Translations under genes and position numbers: made by a program
Shown here: positions 26,310-35,396 of the stretch, one piece after another
How the letters are laid out: the number at the start of each line of letters is the position of its first letter
Numbering within the stretch: position 1 is the stretch's first letter
Assembly: GCF_000389635.1 (NCBI RefSeq)
Contig: NC_021182.1
Span: forward strand, 3,286,001 to 3,350,000
Reading direction: 5' to 3'
Source: Clostridium pasteurianum BC1
GTDB lineage: Bacteria > Bacillota > Clostridia > Clostridiales > Clostridiaceae
DNA length: 64,000 nt
The notes under the pieces: generated by a model
Seen by the model: only the letters and a program-made list of their open reading frames with translations
The model's database searches: none
Told to the model about the DNA's origin: nothing

Positions 26310-27239
26310 TCACATTCTGTATCTTAAAATATACTCACCAAAATTCCAGCCATCTAAAAAGGCCTTAGTACTATTATAGCCTGAGTGATATAATTCCATA
26401 GTCTTTTTCTTTGATAAATCAAAATCTGTAGCTTTTACTCCCTTAGTAGGAATGTTAATAGTCCTCACTGCATCCTTATCTGCCACATAAACTTCCTCAT
26501 CTCTATCAAAAGCAGTGTTGATTACATCAATGGAATAGGATATTAAATTGCTTTTTCTTTCCACTGCATTTTTTTTAAAATCATTTTTTGGGGAATCATT
26601 TGTCAGCTTAAATCCAAAAGTTGGCCATTTTGGAGCAGTATCGCTATCAAATACCCAAATTGGAAAATTACTTATAAGTCCACCATCTACAATATAATCT
26701 ATTTTATCATCGTATTCCAGTTTTACAGGTTTAAAGAAAAATGGAATACTGCAGCTCATTCTAACTGCTTTTGCAATACTAAATTCTCCTGGATTAATAC
26801 CATATTTTTTTAAATCATCTGGCAAAATTAAAATACTTCTTCTGGTTACATCTGCTGCAATAATTTTCAGCATAATGCCTTCTTTTTCAATATCCTTAAA
26901 TTTAGTCTTTCCCTTTTCCCATAATCTTTCAAACATCCAGTTTTCTATTACTCTGCTGCTATATACACCTAAATCATTAACCAACTGAAATACATTTCCT
27001 ACTACAGGAATATCATTTAAAATATTTTTCTTCAAAAGTTTTGCGTAGTTCATATCCATCATAATTTCTTTTAGTTCCTTTCCTGTATAGCCTGCAGCTA
27101 AAAGAGTCGCCACAATAGAACCAGCAGATGTTCCCGCTAAGTTATTCCATTTATATCCATTTTCTTCAAGGCAGTTTACTGCACCTACAAAAGCTATACC
27201 TTTCACGCCTCCTCCTTGGAATACTGCATCGAACTTCAT
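26310..27239 (-). CDS. Patatin-like phospholipase
   Basis: The 309-residue protein has the serine-aspartate dyad of the patatin/RssA family: oxyanion motif QGGGVKGIAF at the N-terminus, nucleophile motif GTSAGS, and the DGGLISNFP aspartate motif at about residue 190. No signal peptide is present, so it probably acts in the cytosol or at the inner membrane face on acyl lipids. It is monocistronic. AAGGAG precedes the ATG. Confidence 0.88.
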   Translation of the reverse strand: MKFDAVFQGGGVKGIAFVGAVNCLEENGYKWNNLAGTSAGSIVATLLAAGYTGKELKEIMMDMNYAKLLKKNILNDIPVVGNVFQLVNDLGVYSSRVIENWMFERLWEKGKTKFKDIEKEGIMLKIIAADVTRRSILILPDDLKKYGINPGEFSIAKAVRMSCSIPFFFKPVKLEYDDKIDYIVDGGLISNFPIWVFDSDTAPKWPTFGFKLTNDSPKNDFKKNAVERKSNLISYSIDVINTAFDRDEEVYVADKDAVRTINIPTKGVKATDFDLSKKKTMELYHSGYNSTKAFLDGWNFGEYILRYRM

Positions 27240-27312
27240 AATACAATCTCCTTATATAATTAATTTATCAGTGAATTTAAATACTATTTTCAATAATGTA
27301 AAAATTACTATT

Positions 27313-27375
27313 TTAAAGCATATTCAAATAACATTCTGTCAGTATATTAGACTATTTTTATTTACTATTTATTTA
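27313..27375. repeat. Family 1 repeat remnant H
   Basis: Only outer parts survive: gcatattcaaataa, gtcagtatattagac and ttactatttattta. The palindromic centre is deleted. The remnant sits between the patatin and ABC permease genes. Confidence 0.5.
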
Positions 27376-27386
27376 GTTCAACTTAA

Positions 27387-28193
27387 TTATTTCTGAAATT
27401 TAGCATTTATTTTGTTTTCTATTAATGACACAATTTCATACATTATATAAGCCAAAAATGCAAGAACTACTATACTCATCATCACCATGTCAAGCTGAGA
27501 TATTTGTCCCCCGTAAACTATTAAAAAACCTAATCCTTCTTTAGCTACAAGAAATTCTCCCATTATTACTCCTACCCAGGAAAGACCAACACTAATCTTC
27601 AATGCTGAAATTATAGTAGGTACAGAGGCCGGAATTATCAAATTGGAGAGTATCTGCCATTTACTTGCCCCAAAGGTTTTTAAAAGCTTTATTTTATCCT
27701 CATCTACCTGCCTGAAGCCATCTAAAATACTTATTATGGTAACTACAATAGATATTAAAAGTGCGATTACAATTATAGCCTTTATTCCATTTCCCACCCA
27801 GAATATTATAATTGGAGCTAAGGCCACTTTAGGCAGCGCATTTAATACTACCAAATATGGGTCTAAAACTTTGGAAACAAAGTTAGACCACCAAAGTAAA
27901 ACTGCAACTGCCGTTCCAAGTACTGTTCCTATGGTAAAACCTAATACTGTTTCCATACAGGTTATTCCAATATCCTTAAAAAGTGTACCCTCCTTATATA
28001 TAGTTATAAGACTCTTAAAAGCTCTTGAAGGTGTACTTATGAGGAAAGGGTCTATCCATTTAAAATCTCCAGCTGCTTCCCACAATGCAAATATTCCAAT
28101 GAGTATTAATAGTCTTGTTATAAAAACCATAACATTCTTTTTTTTCGTTGACTTTATATATTCTATATGTTCACTGCTGCTTACTTTTATCAT
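27387..28193 (-). CDS. ABC transporter permease (SsuC/TauC type)
   Basis: The 268-residue protein has six predicted membrane segments and the cytoplasmic EAA-like loop TFGASKWQILSNLIIPASVP that contacts the ATPase. It belongs to the nitrate/sulfonate/taurine/thiamine-precursor importer group. Its start overlaps the ATPase stop by four bases (ATGA), so the two are translationally coupled. The substrate is not determinable here. The matching binding protein is at 31368, separated by about 2.4 kb of foreign-looking DNA. Confidence 0.85.
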   Translation of the reverse strand: MIKVSSSEHIEYIKSTKKKNVMVFITRLLILIGIFALWEAAGDFKWIDPFLISTPSRAFKSLITIYKEGTLFKDIGITCMETVLGFTIGTVLGTAVAVLLWWSNFVSKVLDPYLVVLNALPKVALAPIIIFWVGNGIKAIIVIALLISIVVTIISILDGFRQVDEDKIKLLKTFGASKWQILSNLIIPASVPTIISALKISVGLSWVGVIMGEFLVAKEGLGFLIVYGGQISQLDMVMMSIVVLAFLAYIMYEIVSLIENKINAKFQK

Positions 28194-28951
28194 TTAAACT
28201 CAAGCTCCTTCCAAATGACATCAAAATATTCTCTAAATTTTGGATGCTCTCTTCTATTTAAGGGTGTAATTGAATCATCTAAAAAATCTATACTGATATC
28301 TTTTTTTATTTTTGCAGGTCTTTTCGAAAAAACTATTACTCTGCCTGACATAGAAATTGCCTCGGAAATATCGTGAGTAACCATTATAGCTGTTTTATTT
28401 TCCTGCTTTATTATTTTAAAAATTTCATCGCTAGCTTTTAACCTGCTTTGATAATCTAATGCAGAAAAAGGTTCGTCTAAAAGAAGTACCTCTGGATTAA
28501 GGGCTAAAGTTCTGATTAATGCTACTCTTTGGCGCATACCCCCTGAAAGTTCACTTGGATGATAATCTTTAAATTCTTCCAGCTTATAATTTTTAAGCAA
28601 TTCTTTAAGGTTTCTTTTGGAATCATCCGTTAATTTATGCTGTATTTTTAAACCAATACACACATTATCCCATACTGTCAGCCATTCAAAGAGATGATCT
28701 CTTTGAAACATATAGCCCATTTTCATAGTTAATCCCTGAAGCTTTTTACCATCCATAAATATATCTCCTTTAGATGGTTTTACAAGTCCACATATTATAT
28801 TAAGTAAAGTAGATTTTCCACAGCCAGAAGGTCCTACAATACTTAGAAATTCACCTTCTTTTAAACTGAAACTTATATCACTTATTGCCTCCGTTTCACT
28901 TTTCATGGAGTGATAATTCATAAATATATGTTTTACATCAATTTTGTTCAT
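28190..28951 (-). CDS. ABC transporter ATP-binding protein (SsuB/TauB type)
   Basis: The 253 residues contain Walker A GPSGCGKSTLL, Q-loop MFQRDHLFEW, signature LSGGMRQRVALIRTLALNP, Walker B VLLLDEPFSALD and switch histidine VTHD. It powers the permease encoded just downstream. The closest class imports nitrate, sulfonates or related anions. The promoter should lie in the gap 28952-29304, before the small plus-strand gene. Confidence 0.88.
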   Translation of the reverse strand: MNKIDVKHIFMNYHSMKSETEAISDISFSLKEGEFLSIVGPSGCGKSTLLNIICGLVKPSKGDIFMDGKKLQGLTMKMGYMFQRDHLFEWLTVWDNVCIGLKIQHKLTDDSKRNLKELLKNYKLEEFKDYHPSELSGGMRQRVALIRTLALNPEVLLLDEPFSALDYQSRLKASDEIFKIIKQENKTAIMVTHDISEAISMSGRVIVFSKRPAKIKKDISIDFLDDSITPLNRREHPKFREYFDVIWKELEFK

Positions 28952-29304
28952 TTTTCATCCCCCATATTACACTGATATACTATTATATGAAAATTGTGTA
29001 TATATTGTGTAATTTAAAAATTATTACAGGTATAATTCCAGATATTTTTACTGACTGCAATATATTTTTTATAATTTCACAAACGCAAAATAAGTCGTTT
29101 ATTGTCTTATGTAAAAACAATATTGAAAGCTTAACAATAAAAATTCATATTCATTACAATTTTTTTAATGTATTTATAATGTGCTTATAATTTTTTCATT
29201 AAATAACGTTTACATTGATAAAAAATATAAATTCACACTAGTCAAAATGTTTTTAATATAGTAAAATAAAATAAAATATAAAACCTAAAGGAGTGCATTG
29301 AAAA

Positions 29305-29487
29305 ATGGACAAAACAACAAAATTAGAAATTAATGAGCATTATGGAGATAGCGTAGAGGCTCTAGAAGATAATGGATATGAAGAAGTTGAAGATGGTGTA
29401 TTTTCTAAAAAAGGTAAAAATTACAAAGTTGTTAATGTAGAGAGCTTTAATACTTGGATCTACAATATTACACTAGAAGAAGTTTAA
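29305..29487 (+). CDS. Small acidic protein
   Basis: AAAGGAGTG precedes an ATG opening 60 residues. The protein is acidic and hydrophilic, with a repeated-looking GYEEVEDGVFSKKGKNYKVV core that suggests a small beta-sheet fold. No family is recognised. It lies on the opposite strand to the transporter genes and ends in a clear terminator, so it is probably a separate gene. Confidence 0.6.
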   Translation: MDKTTKLEINEHYGDSVEALEDNGYEEVEDGVFSKKGKNYKVVNVESFNTWIYNITLEEV

Positions 29488-29496
29488 ACTGTACTT

Positions 29497-29530
29497 AAAA
29501 ATGAAGGCATATAATGACCTTCATTTTTAT
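29497..29530 (+). terminator. Terminator of the small acidic protein gene
   Basis: aaaaatgaaggca pairs with tgaccttcattttt around a short loop. Confidence 0.75.
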
Positions 29531-29576
29531 ATATTATGCCTTCTCTTATGATAAACTTACTCTTAAAAATACAATA

Positions 29577-29625
29577 AACACCATGAAAATTTATTAAATC
29601 TCAACAAATTTTCATGATGCTTATT
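29577..29625. repeat. Hairpin of the caccatgaaaattt type, left copy
   Basis: ccatgaaaattt pairs with aaattttcatgatg. The reverse complement matches the hairpin at 31311-31358, so inverted copies flank the segment between the transporter genes. A third relative is the terminator at 3300. Confidence 0.65.
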
Positions 29626-29664
29626 GACTATCTACGAATTCCAACAAGAAACTGTATTTCTATC

Positions 29665-29697
29665 CTTTGTGTAAGCTGTGCAAAAACTACAGGATAA
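29665..29697 (-). repeat. 33-bp duplicate of a piece of the binding-protein gene
   Basis: The 33 bases starting ctttgtgtaagctg and ending actacaggataa are identical to 32041-32073 inside the SsuA-like gene. Both lie in the same orientation. The copy sits next to the stop codon of the alpha/beta hydrolase gene and looks like a recombination scar. Confidence 0.85.
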
Positions 29698-29699
29698 AA

Positions 29700-30575
29700 T
29701 CAATTATACTCGTTGATAAATTCTACTATCTTGTGATTAACATATTCAAGTGTGTTCTTTGATGATAAATTCCCACCGTCTATACATTCAGTTTTCACAA
29801 GATTTTGAAAAATAGTTTTTGCTCTTGGAATAACACTGTCTGCTGGAAAGAATATATCGTCCTTTGCTGCAATAACAAAGGTGGGTGCAATGAAACCTTT
29901 TAGTTCTTCTTTTGATACTTCTCTCGGTCCTTTCATTTCCATTTTATAGGTACGAAGCATTGCATCAGAAAACTCTAGAAAATCTTCATTGGTTTCTGTC
30001 ATCATTGGTGCAAAAGCTTTAAGTAATCTATTTCTACTAGGAAAAATTGTATATAGTATCCATGGAATCATCAACTTAGTTATCATTGGTAAAATAGCTC
30101 CGTGTGATATTCCTGATGGTACATGTAAAACAGCTTGTGAAATTCTTGCTGGAGCTATAGCAGCTACTTGTAATAATATGCCTGAACTAAATGAACTGGT
30201 CACAAAAGGAACACTTTTAAGATTAAGTTGGTCTAAAACATCAATTACCCATTCTCCATAACTATTATCTTTAGGAGAAAGACGAACTTGAGCGCTTCTT
30301 CCTGGGAATCCAATAACATCAGGTGCATATATTCGAAAATGTTTTGTAAGTGTTAAAAACAATCTTAAATTTAATGGGTTTATACCATTTCCACCATGAA
30401 TAGTAACTAATGGCGGTGCATCTTTATCGCCTACTACCAAAATGTGTGTATATCCAAAACGTGTATTAATCATTATTTCTTCGTATTCAATGTCAAGTCG
30501 TGAAAGAAGTGTATCATACAGTTCCAACATTTCTTTTTCACACTTTGAATTTTTGTATATAGATTTCTTAGGCAT
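29700..30575 (-). CDS. Alpha/beta hydrolase
   Basis: The 291-residue protein has the oxyanion motif HGGNG (residues about 59-63) and a nucleophile elbow SSFSSG in which the usual first glycine is serine (Ser-x-Ser-x-Gly). An acid residue lies in the region AAKDDIFFPAD. The C-terminal histidine is less clear, since the end reads NTLEYVNHKIVEF. It is a lipase/esterase or haloalkane-type hydrolase of unknown substrate. It interrupts the order ATPase-permease-binding protein and lies between inverted hairpins, suggesting later insertion. Confidence 0.75.
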   Translation of the reverse strand: MPKKSIYKNSKCEKEMLELYDTLLSRLDIEYEEIMINTRFGYTHILVVGDKDAPPLVTIHGGNGINPLNLRLFLTLTKHFRIYAPDVIGFPGRSAQVRLSPKDNSYGEWVIDVLDQLNLKSVPFVTSSFSSGILLQVAAIAPARISQAVLHVPSGISHGAILPMITKLMIPWILYTIFPSRNRLLKAFAPMMTETNEDFLEFSDAMLRTYKMEMKGPREVSKEELKGFIAPTFVIAAKDDIFFPADSVIPRAKTIFQNLVKTECIDGGNLSSKNTLEYVNHKIVEFINEYN

Positions 30576-30724
30576 TATTATCCACCTCTAAATATTCACA
30601 AAATATAAATTCAATTCATACTTTCTCACAATTTCGAATTAACTTCATGAATTTATTATATAATAAAATTACTATTATTAACTACATATCCCAAAAATTA
30701 AATCCTAATCCATATAATTTATCT

Positions 30725-30860
30725 TTATTTGCAATTATATTTATAAATCTCTTCAGTTACAGATTTTAATTTATCTTCTTGCCCAATTTTATCTGCTTCG
30801 CACAAATTTAATAGTTTAAAATTTTTTCTAAATTTATATAAATATTTGCAAATCACCTAT
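30725..30860 (-). pseudogene. C-terminal fragment, possibly of an HD-domain protein
   Basis: The frame shows YLYKFRKNFKLLNLCEADKI then GQEDKLKSVTEEIYKYN and a stop. The LLNLCEADKIGQ pattern is typical of the last helices of HD-domain hydrolases. Upstream sequence does not continue the frame with a start codon. Confidence 0.35.
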
Positions 30861-31310
30861 TTGACCGACATTAATCTTTACTCAAATGTCCTTAAATTCT
30901 AATTCCAATGGTAAGCCTCTGAATTAGAAATCCCCTCAAAAGAAGAGTCATTGCCAAAAGTCTGGACAATGCATCCTCTAATAGGCGCTAAAATGTCTTT
31001 ATAATATTGGGCTCTATCATTAAATTGGATATATGTATTTTCAGTTATTTAAAAATCTTAAGGAGAGAAGTAAGTATTCAGGCAAGTCCCTCACATTAAT
31101 TATTAAGAATTATAAAGAGGATAAGCAAAGGTCCATTATAATATATTCTGGTCAATATTTTGGTATATCTTCTTTTGTTGAATTTATTCAATTATATGCT
31201 AGCTGCTCTGCAGAAATAAGGAAGCTGCTTGATCCACCTTAACTTTAGTATAGCAATATTGAAGGGCTTTGCCCAAATTACGAATTGAAGTTTATAGATG
31301 AATATATAAC

Positions 31311-31358
31311 AAAGCATCATGAAAATTTATTAAAATATAACAAACTTTCATGGCACTT
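31311..31358 (-). terminator. Terminator of the binding-protein gene (hairpin, right copy)
   Basis: catcatgaaaattt pairs with aaactttcatgg; the structure lies ten bases past the stop codon at 31368. It is an inverted relative of 29577-29625. Confidence 0.65.
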
Positions 31359-31367
31359 ATTTAAAAT

Positions 31368-32390
31368 TTATTTAATTTGATCCACAGACTTCTTAGCAAA
31401 GTCAGTATTTACAAGCTTATTAAAAGCCGGTCTCTGTTTAATCAAACTGCTTTGATATCCTTGAATTATATCCATAAGTCTGTTTATATCTGCTTCTTGT
31501 ATTACAGGATTTGGTGCATAGGCATTTACAGCTCTGTAGTTCTTAACATTTTGTTCTATAAGTTTTACATCAGTTCCAGGGAAAAATGATTTAATGTTTT
31601 CAGCTACTGTTGCATCACTATTGCTGTTCACCCATTTCTGACCTCTATAAATAGCATTTGTGAATTTCTGAATTACATCTGGATTTTTATCTATATAGGA
31701 TTTTGTTGTAAAATAGCAGGTATAGGGTATAGGGCCTGCAGATGCTCCCACAGAAGCTTCAATATATCCCGAATTACTCTGTTTTAAAATACTTGCTGTA
31801 GGTTCAAAAAGTGCAACGTAATCACCAGTTCCTGCTTTAAAAGCACCTGCAGTAGCAGTATAGTCTATATTGGTTATTATATTCACATCTTTTTTAGGAT
31901 CTATACCATGATTTTTAAGAACATATTCCAGAGTCATTTCCGGTACTCCCCCTGGCCTTCCGCCAATAATGGTTTTACCCTTAACAGAACTCCAGTCAAA
32001 ATTTTTCTCGTCTTTTCTGCCAACTAAGAAAGATCCATCCCTTTGTGTAAGCTGTGCAAAAACTACAGGATAATCTTCTTTATTTTGATTTTGAATGTAA
32101 ATTGACTGTTCCGGTCCACAAAAACCTATGTCTGCACTTCTGCTTATTACCTGCTGCATGGTTTTATCTGCTCCTTGACCCGTACTGATTTCAATATCAA
32201 GCCCCTCTTCTTTAAAGTACCCTTGATTTATAGCAGCATACATGGGAGCATAGAATACTGAACGGGCTACTTCATTTAATCGTACTTTTTTAAGGGAAGT
32301 TTTATTGCTGCTGCCGCAACCTGTAAAAATTCCTGCAATTAAAATCATAGATAAAAGCAAAGTACAAGAATAAAATATCTTTCTTCTCAT
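31368..32390 (-). CDS. ABC transporter substrate-binding lipoprotein (SsuA/NMT1 type)
   Basis: The 340-residue protein starts with a lipoprotein signal (MILIAGIFTGCGSSN), the cysteine of the lipobox at about residue 25. The mature part matches the NMT1/THI5/SsuA fold (APMYAAINQGYFKEEGLDIE, GADKTMQQVISRSADIGFCG). It captures an anion or pyrimidine-like substrate for the permease/ATPase pair at 27387-28951. AAGGAGGT precedes the ATG. Normally these three genes are adjacent; here the binding protein is upstream and separated by inserted DNA, so it needs its own promoter. Confidence 0.85.
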   Translation of the reverse strand: MRRKIFYSCTLLLSMILIAGIFTGCGSSNKTSLKKVRLNEVARSVFYAPMYAAINQGYFKEEGLDIEISTGQGADKTMQQVISRSADIGFCGPEQSIYIQNQNKEDYPVVFAQLTQRDGSFLVGRKDEKNFDWSSVKGKTIIGGRPGGVPEMTLEYVLKNHGIDPKKDVNIITNIDYTATAGAFKAGTGDYVALFEPTASILKQSNSGYIEASVGASAGPIPYTCYFTTKSYIDKNPDVIQKFTNAIYRGQKWVNSNSDATVAENIKSFFPGTDVKLIEQNVKNYRAVNAYAPNPVIQEADINRLMDIIQGYQSSLIKQRPAFNKLVNTDFAKKSVDQIK

Positions 32391-32533
32391 AGCTACCTCC
32401 TTGGCATAGTAAAGAAATATTCAGTCATTATATTTGTTTAATACCTTTGACCTATTAATTTTCTTTAATGCCTAATTTTAAATTCACTATTATATACTAT
32501 GAATTTAAGGTAGCTTTTGACATAGAAATTTTA

Positions 32534-32956
32534 TTAAAATTTAAATATATTAATTTTTAAATCTGGATCCTTATCTCTTCCAACTTCAGTTTCTATTTCC
32601 TCTATGAGTATTTCCGAAGTTATACTCACATAGGCACTTTTTACATGTCCTGCACGAGCATTGCACTGTATATCTGCAATAGTTGCATGTAAATGTATAT
32701 AAATATCATCATCATCTAAAGTTGTTATGTTTCCCATGAGACTGGTAATTTCAAAATCACCTGAAAAATCTCTTAAATTGTAGGCTTTCTTTTTAACATC
32801 AAAGACACCTAGTTGTATCTTATCAGTAGCTCCAATTCCGCTTATAAAGGCACATTTTATATTATTATCTTTAGAGAATTTTTTTAGTGTAGAAATAATT
32901 TCTTCTCCTTTATCAATTCTCATTATCCATTTATTATCAACTTTTTTGAACTTCAA
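32534..32956 (-). CDS. PPC/DUF296 domain protein
   Basis: The 140-residue protein matches the PPC (DUF296) fold: GEEIISTLKKFSKDNNIKC, SGIGATDKIQLGVFD and the IHLHATIAD histidine motif followed by GHVKSAYVS. Bacterial members are cytosolic trimers with proposed DNA-binding or small-molecule roles. A histidine triad (HLHATIAD..GH) that could bind metal is retained. It is followed by a short gap and then other small genes on the same strand, without clear operon structure. Confidence 0.8.
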   Translation of the reverse strand: MKFKKVDNKWIMRIDKGEEIISTLKKFSKDNNIKCAFISGIGATDKIQLGVFDVKKKAYNLRDFSGDFEITSLMGNITTLDDDDIYIHLHATIADIQCNARAGHVKSAYVSITSEILIEEIETEVGRDKDPDLKINIFKF

Positions 32957-33026
32957 ACTTTATCCCCCCAAGAAAAAATATTTTGAAACCTTTAACTTTT
33001 CATTCACCTTAATCCTAAACAAAACT

Positions 33027-33431
33027 TTAAAAGCTGCCATCCCATTTTTCAGTTCTGGATTTTATAATGCCTTTCATCATATTAGCAAGCTTTGTGGTAA
33101 CAAAGCCTCTATTAAATACTTCATCTACTTTTCTGCATTTTACTTCTATTATACTATCCTTAAGTTGCTCTTTGGTGATGCCATTTTTTTTGGCTAAATC
33201 AAAAGCATTTTCTCCTAAAGCCTTTGATTTTTCAACCTCTTCTTTACTAAAGCCTAAATCTTTCTCTAAAACAGTCTCTATAGATAGTATAGGATGCATA
33301 AATACTGCCGCGGATACAGGCTTACTCTTTGTTGAAAGATAATTGCTGCTATAATTTACTTCCCCATGAACAGGAATCATTATATTTAACATAAAAAACA
33401 AAGATAAAATTGTAACTAAACTTTTTTTCAC
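33027..33431 (-). CDS. Secreted hypothetical protein
   Basis: I chose the GTG at 33431, since GGAGGT lies seven bases before it; the upstream ATG overlaps that site. The 134-residue product begins KKSLVTILSLFFMLNIMIPV, a signal peptide with likely cleavage near VHG. The mature part has two short amphipathic helices (GFSKEEVEKSKALGENAFDL, then GITKEQLKDSIIE). No family is recognised; the helical repeats recall small exported helix-pair domains. Confidence 0.6.
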   Translation of the reverse strand: MKKSLVTILSLFFMLNIMIPVHGEVNYSSNYLSTKSKPVSAAVFMHPILSIETVLEKDLGFSKEEVEKSKALGENAFDLAKKNGITKEQLKDSIIEVKCRKVDEVFNRGFVTTKLANMMKGIIKSRTEKWDGSF

Positions 33432-33501
33432 TATTGTTACCTCCATTGGAATATTTAATACTATTAAATATTATTAGGAAAACAACAAAAATTTATACTT
33501 T

Positions 33502-34329
33502 TTATATTTTTACAGTTCCACCTATATCAATAATTTTTATTGTACCATCGTTTATATTGTTTAAGGTATTTTCAGTTTCCCTATCCTCATCCTGAGCTAA
33601 AATATAAGTTTTATAATGAATTGGTATCATTATTCCTGAATTCATCATTTTGAACATTTCATAGCTTTGTACAGGAGTGCAGTGCATTTTTGTAAATTCA
33701 TCAGGTTTATAGCATCCCACTGGCATTATTGCTGCATCTACGGTAATTCCCTTGTATATATCTGTAAAGGCTGTGTCACCTGCAAACAGCACCTTCTTAT
33801 CTCTATGCTGTACTATATAAGAATTGCTGTTTCCAAAGCCAAAGCCAGGATATCTTCTGCCTATGTGATTTGCCTCTATAGCCCTAATTGTAATGGCTTT
33901 ATCCTTGTATACCTCACCTGCACTTAAAGTATGCACATTTTTAAAACCTAATAGCCTAAGCATACTTTTTATTCCCCTCGGCACAATAATTACAGCTTTT
34001 TTGTTCAGCTTATTTAGTGCTCTATAATTTAAATGATCCATATGTCCATGACTTATAAGTATATAATCTAGATTAATATTAGTTAAATCTATAGATGGAT
34101 CTACAATCCTTTTTAAGTGTCCAAGGTTTCCCAGCACAGGATCTGTTAGAAAAACTTTTCCATACATATTTATCACTGTAGTAGCATGTCCTACCCAATG
34201 AATAGAATTTTCTAGAATGGGAGCAGCTTTAGGAATTCTTCTTGGAACTCTATACACTTTTAAATTACGTTTATTAAGTTCATACATATAACTAAACATT
34301 TTAATAATACGGGGTTTTTTCATATTCAT
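33502..34329 (-). CDS. Metallo-beta-lactamase-fold hydrolase (UlaG/NAPE-PLD-like)
   Basis: The 275-residue protein carries the MBL motif SHGHMDHLNY with the metal histidines and aspartate, and GDTAFTD with the bridging aspartate. HWVGHATTVINMYGKVFLTD at residues about 40-60 and the final HYKTY histidine are typical of the UlaG/RomA/NAPE-phospholipase D subgroup. It is cytosolic. Substrate unknown; phosphodiester or lactone hydrolysis is possible. Confidence 0.85.
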   Translation of the reverse strand: MNMKKPRIIKMFSYMYELNKRNLKVYRVPRRIPKAAPILENSIHWVGHATTVINMYGKVFLTDPVLGNLGHLKRIVDPSIDLTNINLDYILISHGHMDHLNYRALNKLNKKAVIIVPRGIKSMLRLLGFKNVHTLSAGEVYKDKAITIRAIEANHIGRRYPGFGFGNSNSYIVQHRDKKVLFAGDTAFTDIYKGITVDAAIMPVGCYKPDEFTKMHCTPVQSYEMFKMMNSGIMIPIHYKTYILAQDEDRETENTLNNINDGTIKIIDIGGTVKI

Positions 34330-34398
34330 CCTCCAAATATCTCCAAATAAAAAAGTAAAGGCATTATAAAATACCTCTACTTTATTCTAATATTATCT

Positions 34399-34812
34399 CT
34401 AACAAATTTCAAACTCTGGAAACCAAATTTTTATTTCCTTTTCCGCATTCTCCATATTATCAGATGCATGAACCAAATTTTTTGTAGTGTCACTGGCATA
34501 AATGCCTCTAATGCTTCCCATAGGTGCAATTTTAGGATCTTTATTACCATTAATATTTCTCACAATAGTTATTGCATCTCTACCCTCTATCACCATAGCA
34601 CAGAGTTTACCCTCTGTTATATATTCAATTAATTCATTAAAATATTGTCTTCCCTTGTGCTGGCTATAATGTTCCTCTGCAAGTTCTCTATTAACCCTAA
34701 GCATTTTCAAAGCAATTATATTAAGATTTTTTTTCTCGTAAAAACTTATAATTTTCCCAATAAGTTTTCTTCTAACTCCATCAGGTTTAATTAATACCAG
34801 TGTCCTTTCCAT
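34399..34812 (-). CDS. ndk: Nucleoside diphosphate kinase
   Basis: The 137-residue enzyme transfers phosphate between nucleoside tri- and diphosphates. The catalytic histidine is in NLVHASD, and the start MERTLVLIKPDGVRRKLIGK holds the nucleotide-binding KPDG motif. GPMGSIRG-like IAPMGSIRGIYA is also present. Length is standard. A short family-1 repeat remnant (34831-34886) lies directly upstream and may hold or alter its promoter. Confidence 0.93.
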   Translation of the reverse strand: MERTLVLIKPDGVRRKLIGKIISFYEKKNLNIIALKMLRVNRELAEEHYSQHKGRQYFNELIEYITEGKLCAMVIEGRDAITIVRNINGNKDPKIAPMGSIRGIYASDTTKNLVHASDNMENAEKEIKIWFPEFEIC

Positions 34813-34830
34813 AGCACACAGCCCCTTACC

Positions 34831-34886
34831 TTAGGACATTCAAATAAATAACTAGTCAGTATGCTAGTTTATTTTCATATGCCTTA
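34831..34886. repeat. Family 1 repeat, internally deleted copy G
   Basis: Both ends are kept (ttaggacattcaaataa and ttcatatgcctta) with gtcagtatgctag between, but the palindromic middle is gone, leaving 56 bp. It shows that the ends can persist without the centre. Confidence 0.75.
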
Positions 34887-34894
34887 TTAATTTT

Positions 34895-35116
34895 TTATAA
34901 ATATCCTACTTTTTTATATTCTTCATCAAAATCGAAGATATCCTCCTCCGAATTTACGTAATAATTATAATCTAGCCTTCTCACTTTATTATTAATTTTT
35001 CCTGTAATCGATTTAAAAGGACACTCCCCTTTTGCATCCTGAAAATTATAAAATGCACAATCTTCAAAGCACTCTACCTCTTGATTATGAGCACTTAAAA
35101 ATGGACATTTGACCAT
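34895..35116 (-). CDS. Small cysteine-containing hypothetical protein
   Basis: I chose the ATG at 35116 because GGGAGGGG lies eight bases upstream. The 73-residue protein has four or five cysteines in CPFLSAHNQEVECFEDCAFY and GECPFKSI, a spacing seen in small metal-binding clostridial proteins. The remainder is acidic with tyrosines. No family name is certain. Confidence 0.6.
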   Translation of the reverse strand: MVKCPFLSAHNQEVECFEDCAFYNFQDAKGECPFKSITGKINNKVRRLDYNYYVNSEEDIFDFDEEYKKVGYL

Positions 35117-35396
35117 AATAACAACCCCTCCCATAAATAATGATAATGTTTACATTGGCTTTTTTTCTATTATAGCCTATAATAATAGAAAAATAAATAC
35201 TTTTTACTGAAATGATAAAAATTAACAAAAATTTAATATACTTTTTTACTTTTATTATCTTTAATTACATCCATAAATTATACAAAAATATTTAAACATT
35301 TAAATTAACCCTTTTAAATTATAGGATTTTACAATATAATTTTTACATAGTGAATTTTTTTTTACATTATTATTGGCTTTTGAGGAGGAAAATATT

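Larger units (their letters stand above)
30576..31367. other. Gene-poor region with coding fragments
   Basis: No intact gene is supported. A minus-strand frame at 30725-30860 reads KNFKLLNLCEADKIGQEDKL and resembles the end of an HD-type phosphohydrolase. A plus-strand 69-codon frame (31033-31242) and a following stretch reading NIEGLCPNYELKFIDEY look like fragments of other genes. Confidence 0.5.

Noticed and set aside
31033-31242. Plus-strand 69-codon frame as a gene
   Set aside because: No ribosome-binding site, no family match, and it lies among other gene fragments.
32391-32533. Riboswitch in the leader of the substrate-binding protein gene
   Set aside because: No TPP, SAM or other conserved riboswitch core could be recognised by eye.
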